Source of the DNA: Verrucomicrobiia bacterium
GTDB taxonomy: Bacteria; Verrucomicrobiota; Verrucomicrobiia; Limisphaerales; DASXHY01
Direction of reading: 5' to 3'
Assembly: GCA_035629175.1 (NCBI GenBank)
Contig: DASPIL010000046.1
Span: 1 to 64,000 of the forward strand
Length of the DNA: 64,000 nt
Under the pieces are notes generated by a model. It did no database searches, had not been told where the DNA came from, and saw only the letters and a list, made by a program, of their open reading frames with translations. Positions within the stretch are counted from its first letter, which is position 1. Every line of letters starts with the position of its first letter. This document shows, in pieces, positions 16,591 through 25,600 of this stretch. Made by a program: the position numbers and the translations under genes.

Positions 16591-17913
16591 ATGCGTCACG
16601 AACCGATTTCTCCGCAACTGTTCATTGGCAACCGGGGTCGCCTGAAACCGCTCCTGCCGCCCATGGCACTCGCGATCGTCAATGCCAACGACGTCTGCCC
16701 GACCAATGCGGATGGAACGCTGGCGATGGTCCCCAACTCCGATCTCTTTTACCTCACAGGCGTGGAACAGGAGCAAACCATTCTCCTGCTCTTTCCGGAT
16801 GCCGACGACGAAAAGCAGCGCGAAATTCTGTTCCTCCGCGAACCGAGTTCCGAGAATCAACTCTGGGAAGGGCACAAGCTGACAAAGGACGAAGCACGAG
16901 CCGTCACAGGGATTAAAACCATTCATTGGCTCAGTGAATTCCCACGCCAGTTGCATCGGCTCATGTGCGAGGCCCAGTCGGTTTTCCTCAACAGCAACGA
17001 GCACAAGCGCGCCGTGGTTGAAGTGCAAACCCGCGAAGCGCGGTTCATCGCCGACACGATGCGGCAATATCCATTGCACCGTTATGAACGCCTTGCGCCC
17101 CTGCTCCATCGCTTGCGCGCGGTGAAATCCGGGATCGAGATCGATCTCCTTCGCACGGCCTGTGACATCACGGGCAAGGCCTTTGCGCGCGTGGCGCGCT
17201 TCACCAAACCCGGCATTTCGGAATCCGACATCGAGGCTGAGTTCGCGCACGAGTTCATTCGGGGAAGGGCGCGTTTCTCCTATCTGCCAATCATTGCAAG
17301 CGGACGAAACGCCTGCTGCCTGCACTACATCGCCAATGACCAGGAGTGCCGCGATGGCGATATGCTCCTGCTTGACGTCGCCGCCTGTTATGCCAATTAC
17401 AACGCAGATCTGACGCGCACGATCCCGGTGAATGGAAAATTTACGCGCCGCCAGCGCGCGGTTTACGATGCGGTCCTGCGTGTTCTGCGGCAGTCCATTG
17501 CAAACCTTCAACCCGGAAAGCACATCAAGGAGTGGCAAAAGGAAGGCGAGCAACTGCTCGAGAAGGAACTCGTTGATCTCGGACTGCTCACCCTGCGCGA
17601 AGTGAAACGACAAAATCCGGACTCGCCCGCGTTGAAAAAATATTTCATGCACGGCCTTGGCCACCCTCTCGGTCTCGACGTTCATGACGTTGGCATCACG
17701 ACAGAGCCGATGCAGGAAGGCTGGGTAATGACCGTCGAGCCCGGCATCTACATCCCTGAGGAAAACCTTGCCGTGCGACTTGAGAACGACGTGGTCGTGA
17801 CGCGGAACGGTCCCGTCGACTTGATGGCGGAGATTCCTGTTGAAGCGGACGAAATCGAAGCCCTGATGGCGCGGGGATCGCGCGCGTCGCGAACGGCCCG
17901 CAGGCGTCGGTAG
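16591..17913 (+). CDS. pepP: Xaa-Pro aminopeptidase (M24B, aminopeptidase P)
   Basis: The 440-residue metallopeptidase removes the N-terminal residue from peptides with proline (or hydroxyproline) in second position. The creatinase N-terminal domain precedes the pita-bread fold. The five dinuclear metal ligands are all present: D262, D273 (NADLTRTIPV), H358 (HGLGHPLGLDVHD), E383 (TVEPGIYI) and E398 (RLENDVVV). The start at 16591 gives MRHEPISPQLFIGNRGRL; upstream sequence (16550-16580) is a GAACTTT-type direct repeat, not coding. It lies 85 nt after the hydroxyproline operon on the same strand, so it may be a functional partner that frees imino acids from collagen-like peptides. Confidence 0.95.
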   Translation: MRHEPISPQLFIGNRGRLKPLLPPMALAIVNANDVCPTNADGTLAMVPNSDLFYLTGVEQEQTILLLFPDADDEKQREILFLREPSSENQLWEGHKLTKDEARAVTGIKTIHWLSEFPRQLHRLMCEAQSVFLNSNEHKRAVVEVQTREARFIADTMRQYPLHRYERLAPLLHRLRAVKSGIEIDLLRTACDITGKAFARVARFTKPGISESDIEAEFAHEFIRGRARFSYLPIIASGRNACCLHYIANDQECRDGDMLLLDVAACYANYNADLTRTIPVNGKFTRRQRAVYDAVLRVLRQSIANLQPGKHIKEWQKEGEQLLEKELVDLGLLTLREVKRQNPDSPALKKYFMHGLGHPLGLDVHDVGITTEPMQEGWVMTVEPGIYIPEENLAVRLENDVVVTRNGPVDLMAEIPVEADEIEALMARGSRASRTARRRR

Positions 17914-18543
17914 CGACCTTGCGCTCGCGCCGCGCATCAGCCCGGACGAACCTTTTTGAGCCCATCGTGCAGTCCTCCCGCCGTCGCACTGATTGCCGAG
18001 AGGAGGCAACCACGAATCACTCGAACCACACGAAACGCAGCAAGCTCCTGAATTCAGCGTCTCGAGCAGTCAAAACGCTGTGTCTTTCGTGGTTATACCG
18101 ACTGTCCGTGGTCAACCAAATAGCCTCACGCGAAGGCCGCGACGAAGAGAAGAGGAAGATCGTAGGGGAGGTTTCTCCCGACGAGTCGGGACTGTGTCGC
18201 CGACTTCCATGTCGGCAGGCGTCACAGGCGAGCCAGATTTGGACCCCAGTGAGCTCTGCCCTACCTGCATGGTGGGTTGAAGAATCCGTGTGTACCCGTT
18301 GTCCATCCGTGGTTAGATTTGAATCTTAAAGGCAGTGCCCTCTGTTCGTGTGCTTAGTGTGATTCGTGGTTAAAAAATCCCTCTGTCCGCCTTGGCTTCA
18401 GTTCGGGCAAATTAGCGTAATTCGCTCTTCCCGTATTGTTTGCGCTCTGCCGTGCTGCATGATTCGTGGTTGCCCAGCCTTTCGGCATCGAATGGACTTG
18501 TGCGAGGATGGAGGAACATTGAGACTCATTCGCGTTCAGGCAC
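17914..18543. repeat. Repeat-rich intergenic region
   Basis: These 630 bases hold no credible gene. They contain runs built from CGTGGTT and its complement AACCACG: ACCACGAATCACTCGAACC begins at 18009, TTCGTGGTTATACC lies near 18090, TCCGTGGTTAGATTTG near 18305 and TTCGTGGTTAAAAAATCCC near 18363. There is also a block at 18174-18221 beginning with the palindrome TCCCGACGAGTCGGGA. The same two kinds of block recur elsewhere in the window (63241-63625 and 36061-36108), so they are dispersed repeats. The lepB promoter probably lies in the last 100 bases, but no clear boxes stand out. Confidence 0.7.
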
Positions 18544-19107
18544 ATGGCAAAGGATACCAACGGTTCTACGCTGCTGCGATGGCTGCAGATCATCACCATC
18601 GGGCGCAACCCGGCATTTACGCTCGTCCGCATCCTCTTTCTCGTGGCCGGCGTCTGGCTGGTTTACAAGTTCGTTGCCGTCCCGATCAAGGTTCAGGGTC
18701 CGAGCATGCTGCCCACCTACGCGGACAATGGGGTCAACTTCGTGAACCGCCTCGCGTATCGCTGGCACGACCCGCGCCGATACGACGTGGTTGCCATTGC
18801 ACACTCGGGCGAACACCGCCTGCTGATGAAACGCGTCCTCGCCCTGCCCGGCGAGACCATTGAGTTCCGCAATGGGAAGGTATTCATCAATGACGAACTT
18901 TTGCCGGAACCTTATCTCACTCCCGGGTTTCCAACCTCCTGGACCATTGCGCCGCAGACCGTGGCGCCCGGTCACTATTATGTTGTGGGCGATAACCGGA
19001 CGATGCCCGAGGAATTGCACGTCAAAGGCCAGGCGCAGCGGCGCAGAATCATTGGCAAGGTCCTTTTATGGAAAAATCTATTCGTATCATCACGATCGCG
19101 GTCGTAG
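18544..19107 (+). CDS. lepB: Signal peptidase I
   Basis: The 187-residue inner-membrane serine protease cleaves signal peptides from exported proteins. One N-terminal transmembrane segment (LVRILFLVAGVWLVYKFV, about 28-45) precedes the catalytic domain. The nucleophile is S54 in VQGPSMLPTY, the general base K96 in LLMKRVLALPGE, and box E is YVVGDNRTMPEE. Its compact size is closer to Gram-positive-type SPases than to E. coli LepB. The 3' end overlaps the next gene by 40 nt in another frame. Confidence 0.93.
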   Translation: MAKDTNGSTLLRWLQIITIGRNPAFTLVRILFLVAGVWLVYKFVAVPIKVQGPSMLPTYADNGVNFVNRLAYRWHDPRRYDVVAIAHSGEHRLLMKRVLALPGETIEFRNGKVFINDELLPEPYLTPGFPTSWTIAPQTVAPGHYYVVGDNRTMPEELHVKGQAQRRRIIGKVLLWKNLFVSSRSRS

Positions 19108-19622
19108 TCGCCGTGGGCATACTGGCGTGGCGCTACTTCTTCCCCAGCCCCGAACGTGTGATCAAGTCAAACCTCGCCGACCTCGCTGAAACGGTGTCGT
19201 TCGAGGGTGATGAGGGAAACATCAGCCGCGCTTTGTCCGTCGACAGCGTCGGGGGTTACTTCACCCAGGACGTCGAACTTGAAATCGATGTGCGCGGCTA
19301 CATCGGGCGGCAATCAATCAACAGCCGCACGGAAATCCGCCAGGGGTTGCTCGCCGCCCATGCCAATTTAAAGAATCTTCGCATTGAGTTCCTGGACATC
19401 CACGTGGAGCTGCAACCCGATGGCGAAACCGCCGTGGCGAACCTGACCGTCGATGCCTTCATCAACGGGGAGCGGGCCATGTTGCAGGAGGTGAACTTCA
19501 CGTTCAAGAAGGTTGAGGGCAAGTGGCTGATCTCCAAGATCGCAACAGTCAAAACCTTGTCACTGCTGGATTGGCTGCCCCACGGTGAACGCCTGGTTTC
19601 CTCCTTTGGCAGCGCAGCATGA
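19068..19622 (+). CDS. Membrane-anchored NTF2-like protein, function unknown
   Basis: The protein has 184 residues. It begins with a single N-terminal transmembrane or uncleaved signal segment (IRIITIAVVVAVGILAWRYF) and then a ~150-residue alpha+beta domain. The repeated strand pattern (VELEIDVRGYIGRQSINSRT, LRIEFLDIHVELQPDGETA, MLQEVNFTFKKVEGKWLISK) suggests an NTF2/SnoaL-like cone fold. No catalytic motif is recognisable. The gene overlaps lepB by 40 nt and the glycosylase gene by 4 nt, so it is part of a three-gene operon. Either envelope housekeeping or a simple hitch-hiker is possible. Confidence 0.75.
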   Translation: MEKSIRIITIAVVVAVGILAWRYFFPSPERVIKSNLADLAETVSFEGDEGNISRALSVDSVGGYFTQDVELEIDVRGYIGRQSINSRTEIRQGLLAAHANLKNLRIEFLDIHVELQPDGETAVANLTVDAFINGERAMLQEVNFTFKKVEGKWLISKIATVKTLSLLDWLPHGERLVSSFGSAA

Positions 19623-20227
19623 CGCCTGAAGCTGTCGAATACCTGCGGCGGACGGATCCCACGATGGCAAAGCTCATCGCGCGCGTCGGGCCCTGCACTC
19701 TCAAACCGAAGACGCGCCGCTCTCCGTTTGAGGCGCTCGTGTCTGCCGTCACGCATCAGCAACTAAACGGCACTGCCGCCATGACCATTCTCAGGCGGGT
19801 CCTCGCGTTGTATCCCGGAAAGCGCTTTCCAAAACCCGAGGACATCCTGGCGACGCCCGACGCCCAGTTGCGCGCGGCCGGATTGTCCGCGGCAAAGGCT
19901 GCATCAATCCGTGACATCGCGGAAAAAGCACTCAGCGGAATTGTGCCCACTGCCGCGGCAGCGCGAAAATTATCGGACGCCGAAATTCTGGAACGACTCA
20001 CCAGCGTCAGAGGCGTCGGACCCTGGACGGTCGAGATGCTGCTGATCTTCACGCTTGGCCGGCCCGACGTTCTGCCTGTTGGCGATTACGGCGTGCGGAA
20101 AGGATTTGCGTTGATCCATGGCTGGAAGGATCTGCCGACCCCGAAGGAACTTCTAAAGGAAGGCGAACGCTGGAAGCCCCATCGCAGCACCGCCGCCTGG
20201 TACTTGTGGCGCGCGCTGGAACTGTAG
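19619..20227 (+). CDS. DNA-3-methyladenine glycosylase II-like (HhH-GPD superfamily)
   Basis: The 202-residue base-excision repair glycosylase of the AlkA/MAG type hydrolyses N-glycosidic bonds of alkylated purines. The helix-hairpin-helix is LTSVRGVGPWTVEM (127-140) and the catalytic aspartate is D156 in VLPVGDYGVRKGF. The N-terminal TBP-like domain of E. coli AlkA is missing, as in yeast MAG-type enzymes. The ATG overlaps the upstream stop by 4 nt. A second HhH-GPD enzyme of the OGG1 class lies at 29572. Confidence 0.92.
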   Translation: MTPEAVEYLRRTDPTMAKLIARVGPCTLKPKTRRSPFEALVSAVTHQQLNGTAAMTILRRVLALYPGKRFPKPEDILATPDAQLRAAGLSAAKAASIRDIAEKALSGIVPTAAAARKLSDAEILERLTSVRGVGPWTVEMLLIFTLGRPDVLPVGDYGVRKGFALIHGWKDLPTPKELLKEGERWKPHRSTAAWYLWRALEL

Positions 20228-20290
20228 TGTCCTGGCGCGATACGCTCCAAACCTATTGACGGGTCCACGTATCCCGGCGGAGACTGCCGC

Positions 20291-20623
20291 ATGCCTGCTC
20301 AAGAATTGAAAATTGAAACACTGCAGACTGGCAGCGGTCCCCAGCCGCGCCGCGGACAAACCGTGTCCGTTCATTACACCGGAACGTTCCTCGACGGAAA
20401 GAAGTTCGACAGCTCGGTGGATCGCAAGCAGCCGTTCGAATTTGTGCTCGGCACCGGCCAGGTCATTGCAGGCTGGGATCAGGGCGTCGCGACAATGAAG
20501 GTCGGCGACAAGGTGCGCATGACGATTCCTCCCGCCCTCGCATATGGCGCAGCCGGATATCCGGGAGCAATCCCGCCCAATTCCACGCTGATCTTCGAAG
20601 TCGAATTGCTCGCCGTGAAATAG
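20291..20623 (+). CDS. FKBP-type peptidyl-prolyl cis-trans isomerase
   Basis: The 110-residue single-domain FKBP catalyses prolyl isomerisation during protein folding. The canonical motifs are VSVHYTGTFLDGKKFDSS, FVLGTGQVIAGWDQGVATM, VGDKVRMTIPPALAYGAAG and IPPNSTLIFEVELL. No signal peptide is visible, so it should be cytosolic. A short AT-rich hairpin (GAAATGG...CCATTTC, 20631-20651) follows the stop but has no T-run, so it is a weak terminator candidate at most. Confidence 0.95.
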   Translation: MPAQELKIETLQTGSGPQPRRGQTVSVHYTGTFLDGKKFDSSVDRKQPFEFVLGTGQVIAGWDQGVATMKVGDKVRMTIPPALAYGAAGYPGAIPPNSTLIFEVELLAVK

Positions 20624-20695
20624 GCGCGCAGAAATGGGTTGAATCCATTTCCAAACCCTTTACTTATCTGCCGCCAGAATTCGAATTGAGCTAAC

Positions 20696-22006
20696 GTGAA
20701 ACTGACAGACCTCCGCGGCATTCTCCAATACATCCCGCAATTCCGGGAAAAGACGTTCATCATCGCGGTCGATGGGGTCATCGTCACGGACGAGAATTTT
20801 GCCAACATTCTCCTCGATGTGGCAGTGCTCCGTTCGTTGAACATCCGCGTCGTGCTCGTTCATGGCGCCTCCGCCCAAATTCGCGCGGCTGCAGAGAAGC
20901 ACAACGTGCGCGCTTCCAACCTCGATGGCTCAGGCATCACGGATCTTCCCACGCTGCAACTCGCAATGGATGCAGCCAACCGCCTCACGCACGAAATCCT
21001 GGAAGGTCTTTCGGCGAACGACCTGCGCGCAGCCTGCACGAACGCAGTCATCGCACACCCGCTGGGCATCATCCAGGGCATTGACCACCTCAACACGGGA
21101 AAGGTGGAGCGCGTCGATACCGAACTGCTGCAAACGCTGTTGAGCCAGGGCATCGTTCCCGTGGTTCCGCCGCTGGGCTTTGATGGCGACGGCAAGACGT
21201 ATCGCGTGAATTCGGACGGCGTCGCCGTGGCCATTGCGGAAGCGCTGAAGGCAACGAAGCTGATATTCATCACTGCGCACGATGGATTGCGGTACAATGA
21301 TTTGTTGATCCGCCAGATGCTCGTGGCGGAGTTGAAGAAGCTTCTCCAGCAGAACACGGCCGGTTTTCCCGCGGAAATCCTTTCCAAGGCGCAACACGCC
21401 GCAGTGGCCTGCACTGCGGGAGTCCAGCGCGTGCACATCATTAACGGACGCGTCGACGAAGGCCTGCTGGCAGAGGTCTTTTCGAACGACGGAATCGGGA
21501 CGCTAATATACGCGAATGAGTACCAGCAAATTCGCCCCGCGAAGAAGAAGGACGTTCGCGCCATTCAACTGCTCACGAAGAAAGCGGTTGAATCGGACGA
21601 GCTGGTGAAGCGCACGCGGGCAGTGATCGAGAAATCGCTCGGCGACTATTATATCTTTGAGATCGATCGCAATCCCGTCGCGTGTGTCGCGCTGCACGTG
21701 TATCCCGAGCACAGCAAAGGGGAACTCGCGTGTCTTTACGTCAATCCTTCACACGAGAACCAGGGAATTGGACGCAAGCTCATCCAGTTCGTCGAGGCCA
21801 AGGCGCGTGAGTTGAACCTCAACGAATTGCTGACGCTTTCGACCCAGGCGTTCACATATTTCCAATCCAAGGGCGGATTTGCGGAAGGAACACGTGACGA
21901 TCTGCCGCCGAGCCGCCGCGACAAGTACGATCAAAGCGGACGAAACTCGAAGGTGCTGGTGAAAAAGCTGCGCGCCACAGCGGCGCCTGTTATCACCGCC
22001 GCCTGA
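20696..22006 (+). CDS. argA: N-acetylglutamate synthase (amino-acid kinase + GNAT fusion)
   Basis: The 436-residue ArgA-type protein makes N-acetyl-L-glutamate from acetyl-CoA and glutamate, the first step of arginine synthesis. An amino-acid-kinase fold domain (about 1-285; VLVHGASAQIRAAAE, GQ-like VPVVPPLGFDGDGKTYRVNSD) binds arginine for feedback control. It precedes a C-terminal GNAT domain (~290-425) with the acetyl-CoA loop NPSHENQGIGRKLIQFVE. The likely start is GTG at 20696, placed just upstream of KLTDLRGILQYIPQFREKTF, which matches the family N-terminus. It converges with yhbY, 22 nt away. Confidence 0.94.
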   Translation: MKLTDLRGILQYIPQFREKTFIIAVDGVIVTDENFANILLDVAVLRSLNIRVVLVHGASAQIRAAAEKHNVRASNLDGSGITDLPTLQLAMDAANRLTHEILEGLSANDLRAACTNAVIAHPLGIIQGIDHLNTGKVERVDTELLQTLLSQGIVPVVPPLGFDGDGKTYRVNSDGVAVAIAEALKATKLIFITAHDGLRYNDLLIRQMLVAELKKLLQQNTAGFPAEILSKAQHAAVACTAGVQRVHIINGRVDEGLLAEVFSNDGIGTLIYANEYQQIRPAKKKDVRAIQLLTKKAVESDELVKRTRAVIEKSLGDYYIFEIDRNPVACVALHVYPEHSKGELACLYVNPSHENQGIGRKLIQFVEAKARELNLNELLTLSTQAFTYFQSKGGFAEGTRDDLPPSRRDKYDQSGRNSKVLVKKLRATAAPVITAA

Positions 22007-22028
22007 GGTGAAGGGCAGGCGCTCGCGG

Positions 22029-22313
22029 CTAGACCTCAGCCGCGGGTTTCGGACGATAGAGCACGACCACGTTGCCGACCCGCATGATCAAGTGGCTGGA
22101 TGTCTTTTCCGCCAGCTGCGGGGCGAGTTCCTTCTTTTGCTCCTTGAATTCGGCAAACTTGATTTTGATGAGACCATGCTGCGACAGAGCCTCGTCGACG
22201 CTCCGCACAAATCCTTCGCTCAGGCCCGCCTTGCCCACTTTCAGGACGGGCTCAAGCCGTTGCGCGGCGGCCTTCAATTTGCGGATCTCGGGATTGCCAA
22301 GAGGTTCAAGCAT
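22029..22313 (-). CDS. yhbY: YhbY-family RNA-binding protein (CRM domain)
   Basis: The 94-residue protein consists of one CRS1-YhbY (CRM) domain, which associates with pre-50S ribosomal particles in E. coli. Typical features are LRKLKAAAQ-like helix 1 (here IRKLKAAAQRLEPVLKVGKA), the GxxG-like GKAGLSEGFV loop and the LIKIKFAEF strand. It ends in IMRVGNVVVLYRPKP. It is transcribed toward argA. Confidence 0.92.
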   Translation of the reverse strand: MLEPLGNPEIRKLKAAAQRLEPVLKVGKAGLSEGFVRSVDEALSQHGLIKIKFAEFKEQKKELAPQLAEKTSSHLIMRVGNVVVLYRPKPAAEV

Positions 22314-22368
22314 CGCGGCAGTCTAAACATCCCGCAGCCAAAATGCCAGCAGCACGAAGCGCTGGACT

Positions 22369-22523
22369 GGAGCGCCGATTTTCAATCGGCTTCGGGTGTC
22401 CATTTTTCGCAGGGGCGTTCGAATTCGTGAAGGGGTGGCCCTCGTTTTTGGCAGCGGATATCCCTCTCAATCGGGACACGATCGGTTTTCGAATATTGCA
22501 AGCCGGATGCAAATCGGCGTTCC
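22369..22523. repeat. REPIN-like inverted repeat pair
   Basis: This gap of 355 bases (22314-22668) between yhbY and the secreted protein has no gene. A forward unit at 22369-22390 begins GGAGCGCCGATTTTCAATCG. A related unit on the other strand at 22502-22523 reads GGAACGCCGATTTGCATCCG. Each contains an internal GCCGATT/AATCGGC-type arm, and the two are in inverted orientation. The same pattern recurs at 51309-51439 and 59545-59652. Nothing else recognisable lies in the gap apart from the presumed promoter of the next gene. Confidence 0.65.
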
Positions 22524-22668
22524 GGCAACCGTGGGCAATCGGCTCCGCGCTCAAATTCCTTTCACCCTATTGGGGTATTCACCTCTTCGCCTCCCCGATG
22601 TATCCTGCCAAACCCTCGTCGCTGCGCGATTGGCTCGAGCCCGCACAGCCGCATGGGATTGATACGTT

Positions 22669-25600
22669 ATGAATTTCGCACGCGCATTCGTTTTCCTCCT
22701 TTTCCTTTCTGTACCTGTGACGGCACAGACCAGCCTCACTCTCACGAACGGAACCACGACTTTTGCTTCGCTCACGAACACGATCGTCCAAATGAGCGGA
22801 CGCAGCGAGTTGTGGCTCACGGCGTCCAACACGCCGCTTTCAACATCATTGATTCACCTCAACTCGCGCGACTCCTGGCTGTTTCTCCCGGGGATAATTC
22901 CATCGGTCGCTGCGTCGAGCTACCTAGGTCAGGTGCGCGTAAACGGGGCGAATGCGGTTGTCGATAACAACGTCCGCGTCATCCAGTATTCAACAGGGTC
23001 CGTCATCATCCCATACCCCTCGAACCTCCAGCCTCTCGAAGTCTTTGCTGGCCCGCATTTTACTGGTGCCTCCCGAACCCTCAGCCCTTACACCGCCTAC
23101 AACTCGGCAAACCTGGGATCCATGAGCCAGGCGATCAGCTCGTTTCGGCTCAAGCGCGGCTACACCGCAACGCTGGCCCAGAACGACAACGGCACAGGGA
23201 TCAGCCGCAATTATGTGGCCCAGGATGGCGACCTGGAGGTGAGCCTTTTACCGTCCGCGCTGGATGACAAAGTGCGTTTCGTCCGCGTGTTTCCATGGCG
23301 CTGGGTGACCAAGAAAGGCGCCTCGGATATTTCGCCCTCCGAACTCAATGCGCATTGGTGGTACAACTGGAGCATCAACGCCAACTCCACACGCGACCGC
23401 GAATACGTGGCGATCAAGCAGCAGCCGAACTGGCCAGACTTGAACCAGAACTGGCAGACACGCGGAATCAACCACCTGCTTGGATACAACGAACCCAACA
23501 ACTCCGTCGAAGACGCCTACGAAAATCTGAACCCGCCGGGATCGGTTGATGACGCTGTCGCGCGTTGGGGCGACCTTCTCGGCACGGGACTGCGAGTCGG
23601 CGCTCCCGCGGTCACGGACGGCGGCCAGGGCTGGATCACGGATTTCCTGAACAAGGCCGACGCCGCTGGCGTGCGGGTGGATTACGTTCCCATTCATTAC
23701 TATCGCAGCTACGGGAACAACGGGGACGCGGCGGGCGCTGCGAATCAGCTCTACAATTTTCTCAAGACAATTTACGACATCGCCAAACGTCCGATCTGGC
23801 TGACCGAGTTCAACAACGGCGCGAACTGGACGGGCGGCGCAGATCCCACCTATGAACAGAATGCGGCAGTGATTCAGGCGATGATCCGAATGATGGACGA
23901 CACTCCCTGGATTGAACGGTATTCCGTTTACAGCCGCGTGGAGTTCGTGCGCCAGACCCATTACGACGAAGGCGGGCTGACCCCGATGGGCACGATGTAT
24001 CGCGCTCACATTGCTCCCTTGTCGCACGTCCAGGCGCTGCCAAACAACGGAACGCGCAGCTTCGCCGAGTTGGGATTCGACGGCAATTCCCTGGACCGTT
24101 CCGGCCACGGCAACAACGCGCTGGTTTCCGGCGGTCCTGTCTACACCAACGGTCCTGCGGGCCAGGCGCTTGTATTCGACGGCGTGAACACGAAGGTCAC
24201 GCTGCCCCAGAATATCGCGAGCAGCAACGCCTTCACCTTTGCCGCCTGGATAAAATGGGACGGCGGCGCAAACTGGCAGCGCATCTTCGACTTCGGGAAC
24301 AGCACGACGCATTACATGTTCCTCACGCCGAGTTCGGGAAGCGGCACGTTGCGGTTTGCGATTCGAAACGGCGGCACGGAGCAAATGGTGCAGGCGCCGG
24401 CGCTTGTCGCGAATCAATGGCAGCACGTCGCAATCACCCTCGCGGGCAACACCGCCCGTCTGTATGTCAACGGCACACAGGTGGGGGTTGCCAGCGGAAT
24501 CTCGAGTTCGCCCGCGAGCTTCAGCCCGCGGATGAATTTTCTCGGGGAGAGCCAGTTTGTTGCCGATCCGCTGTTTTCCGGCGCGATGGACGAAGTCATC
24601 ATTGCCAGCTCAGCGCTCAGCCCTGCACAGATCGCCGCGTTGCAAACCAACCAGCCGCCCCAAATGCTGACCCATTTCGTCGCGGGCGGGAACGCACTCC
24701 AGGGCGGGGCTTACACCAATTGGATTGGCGATCTCGCGATTGATGCCGATCCGAACGACACACTCACCTATGGCAAGGTTATTGGGCCCGCGTGGCTCAA
24801 CGTCTCTCCCAATGGCGCGCTGTCCGGCACGCCAACGGGGGCTGATAACGGCACCAACTACTTCACGATCCGCGTCACGGACAATGCTGGGGCAAGTGCG
24901 TTTGCGGTTCTTTCGATCTCAATGCCTGTGGTCAGCGGCAGCGGCACCTGGATTTCGAACGCAGACGGCTTGTGGAGCGAACCTGGGCGGTGGCAGGGCG
25001 GGTTTATCGCGAATGGTCCCAGCTTCACAGCCGACTTCAGCACGTTGAACATCTTCTCCGACCGCACCGTGAACCTCGACAGTTCGCGCACGATCGGCAC
25101 CCTTCGTTTTGGGGACACCTCGGGTGCTCAAACATGGAATCTCATCACGACCAACGGCAGCGATTTGTCTTTGGATTCAGCAACTGCAAGTGCCGCCTCC
25201 ATTGTGGTGAACCAGGGAACAGCGAACGTTGCGGTCCCGCTCAGTGGCCAGAACGGCCTGGTGAAAGGTGGCACGGGGACGTTGATCCTGAGCGGCGCCA
25301 ACTCCTTTTCGGGAACCCTCACCATTGATTCCGCCAGCACCTCAGTCAATGACGGGATCGTCCGCGCCGCCCATCCTGACGCACTGCAGAGCTTCGGCAG
25401 CATTCTCATCCGCAACAACAACAACGGCAGCTCGACGTTGCAACTGGACGGATCGAGCGGGGATGTCGTGGTTCCGGCGCAGATGACAATCAATTGCCGC
25501 AATAACGCGGTGCCGACGATACAGAATCTCGCGGGCACAAACATCCTTGCGGGTCCGATATCCATCGAAGTCGGCGGCAACATGTTCAACATTCAATCCG

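Noticed and set aside
20631-20651. Terminator after the FKBP gene
   Set aside because: The 7-bp AT-rich stem lacks a following T-run, so a call is not supported.
24932-25131. Small frames inside the GH128-like gene
   Set aside because: They lie wholly within a long, domain-rich reading frame and have no independent evidence.
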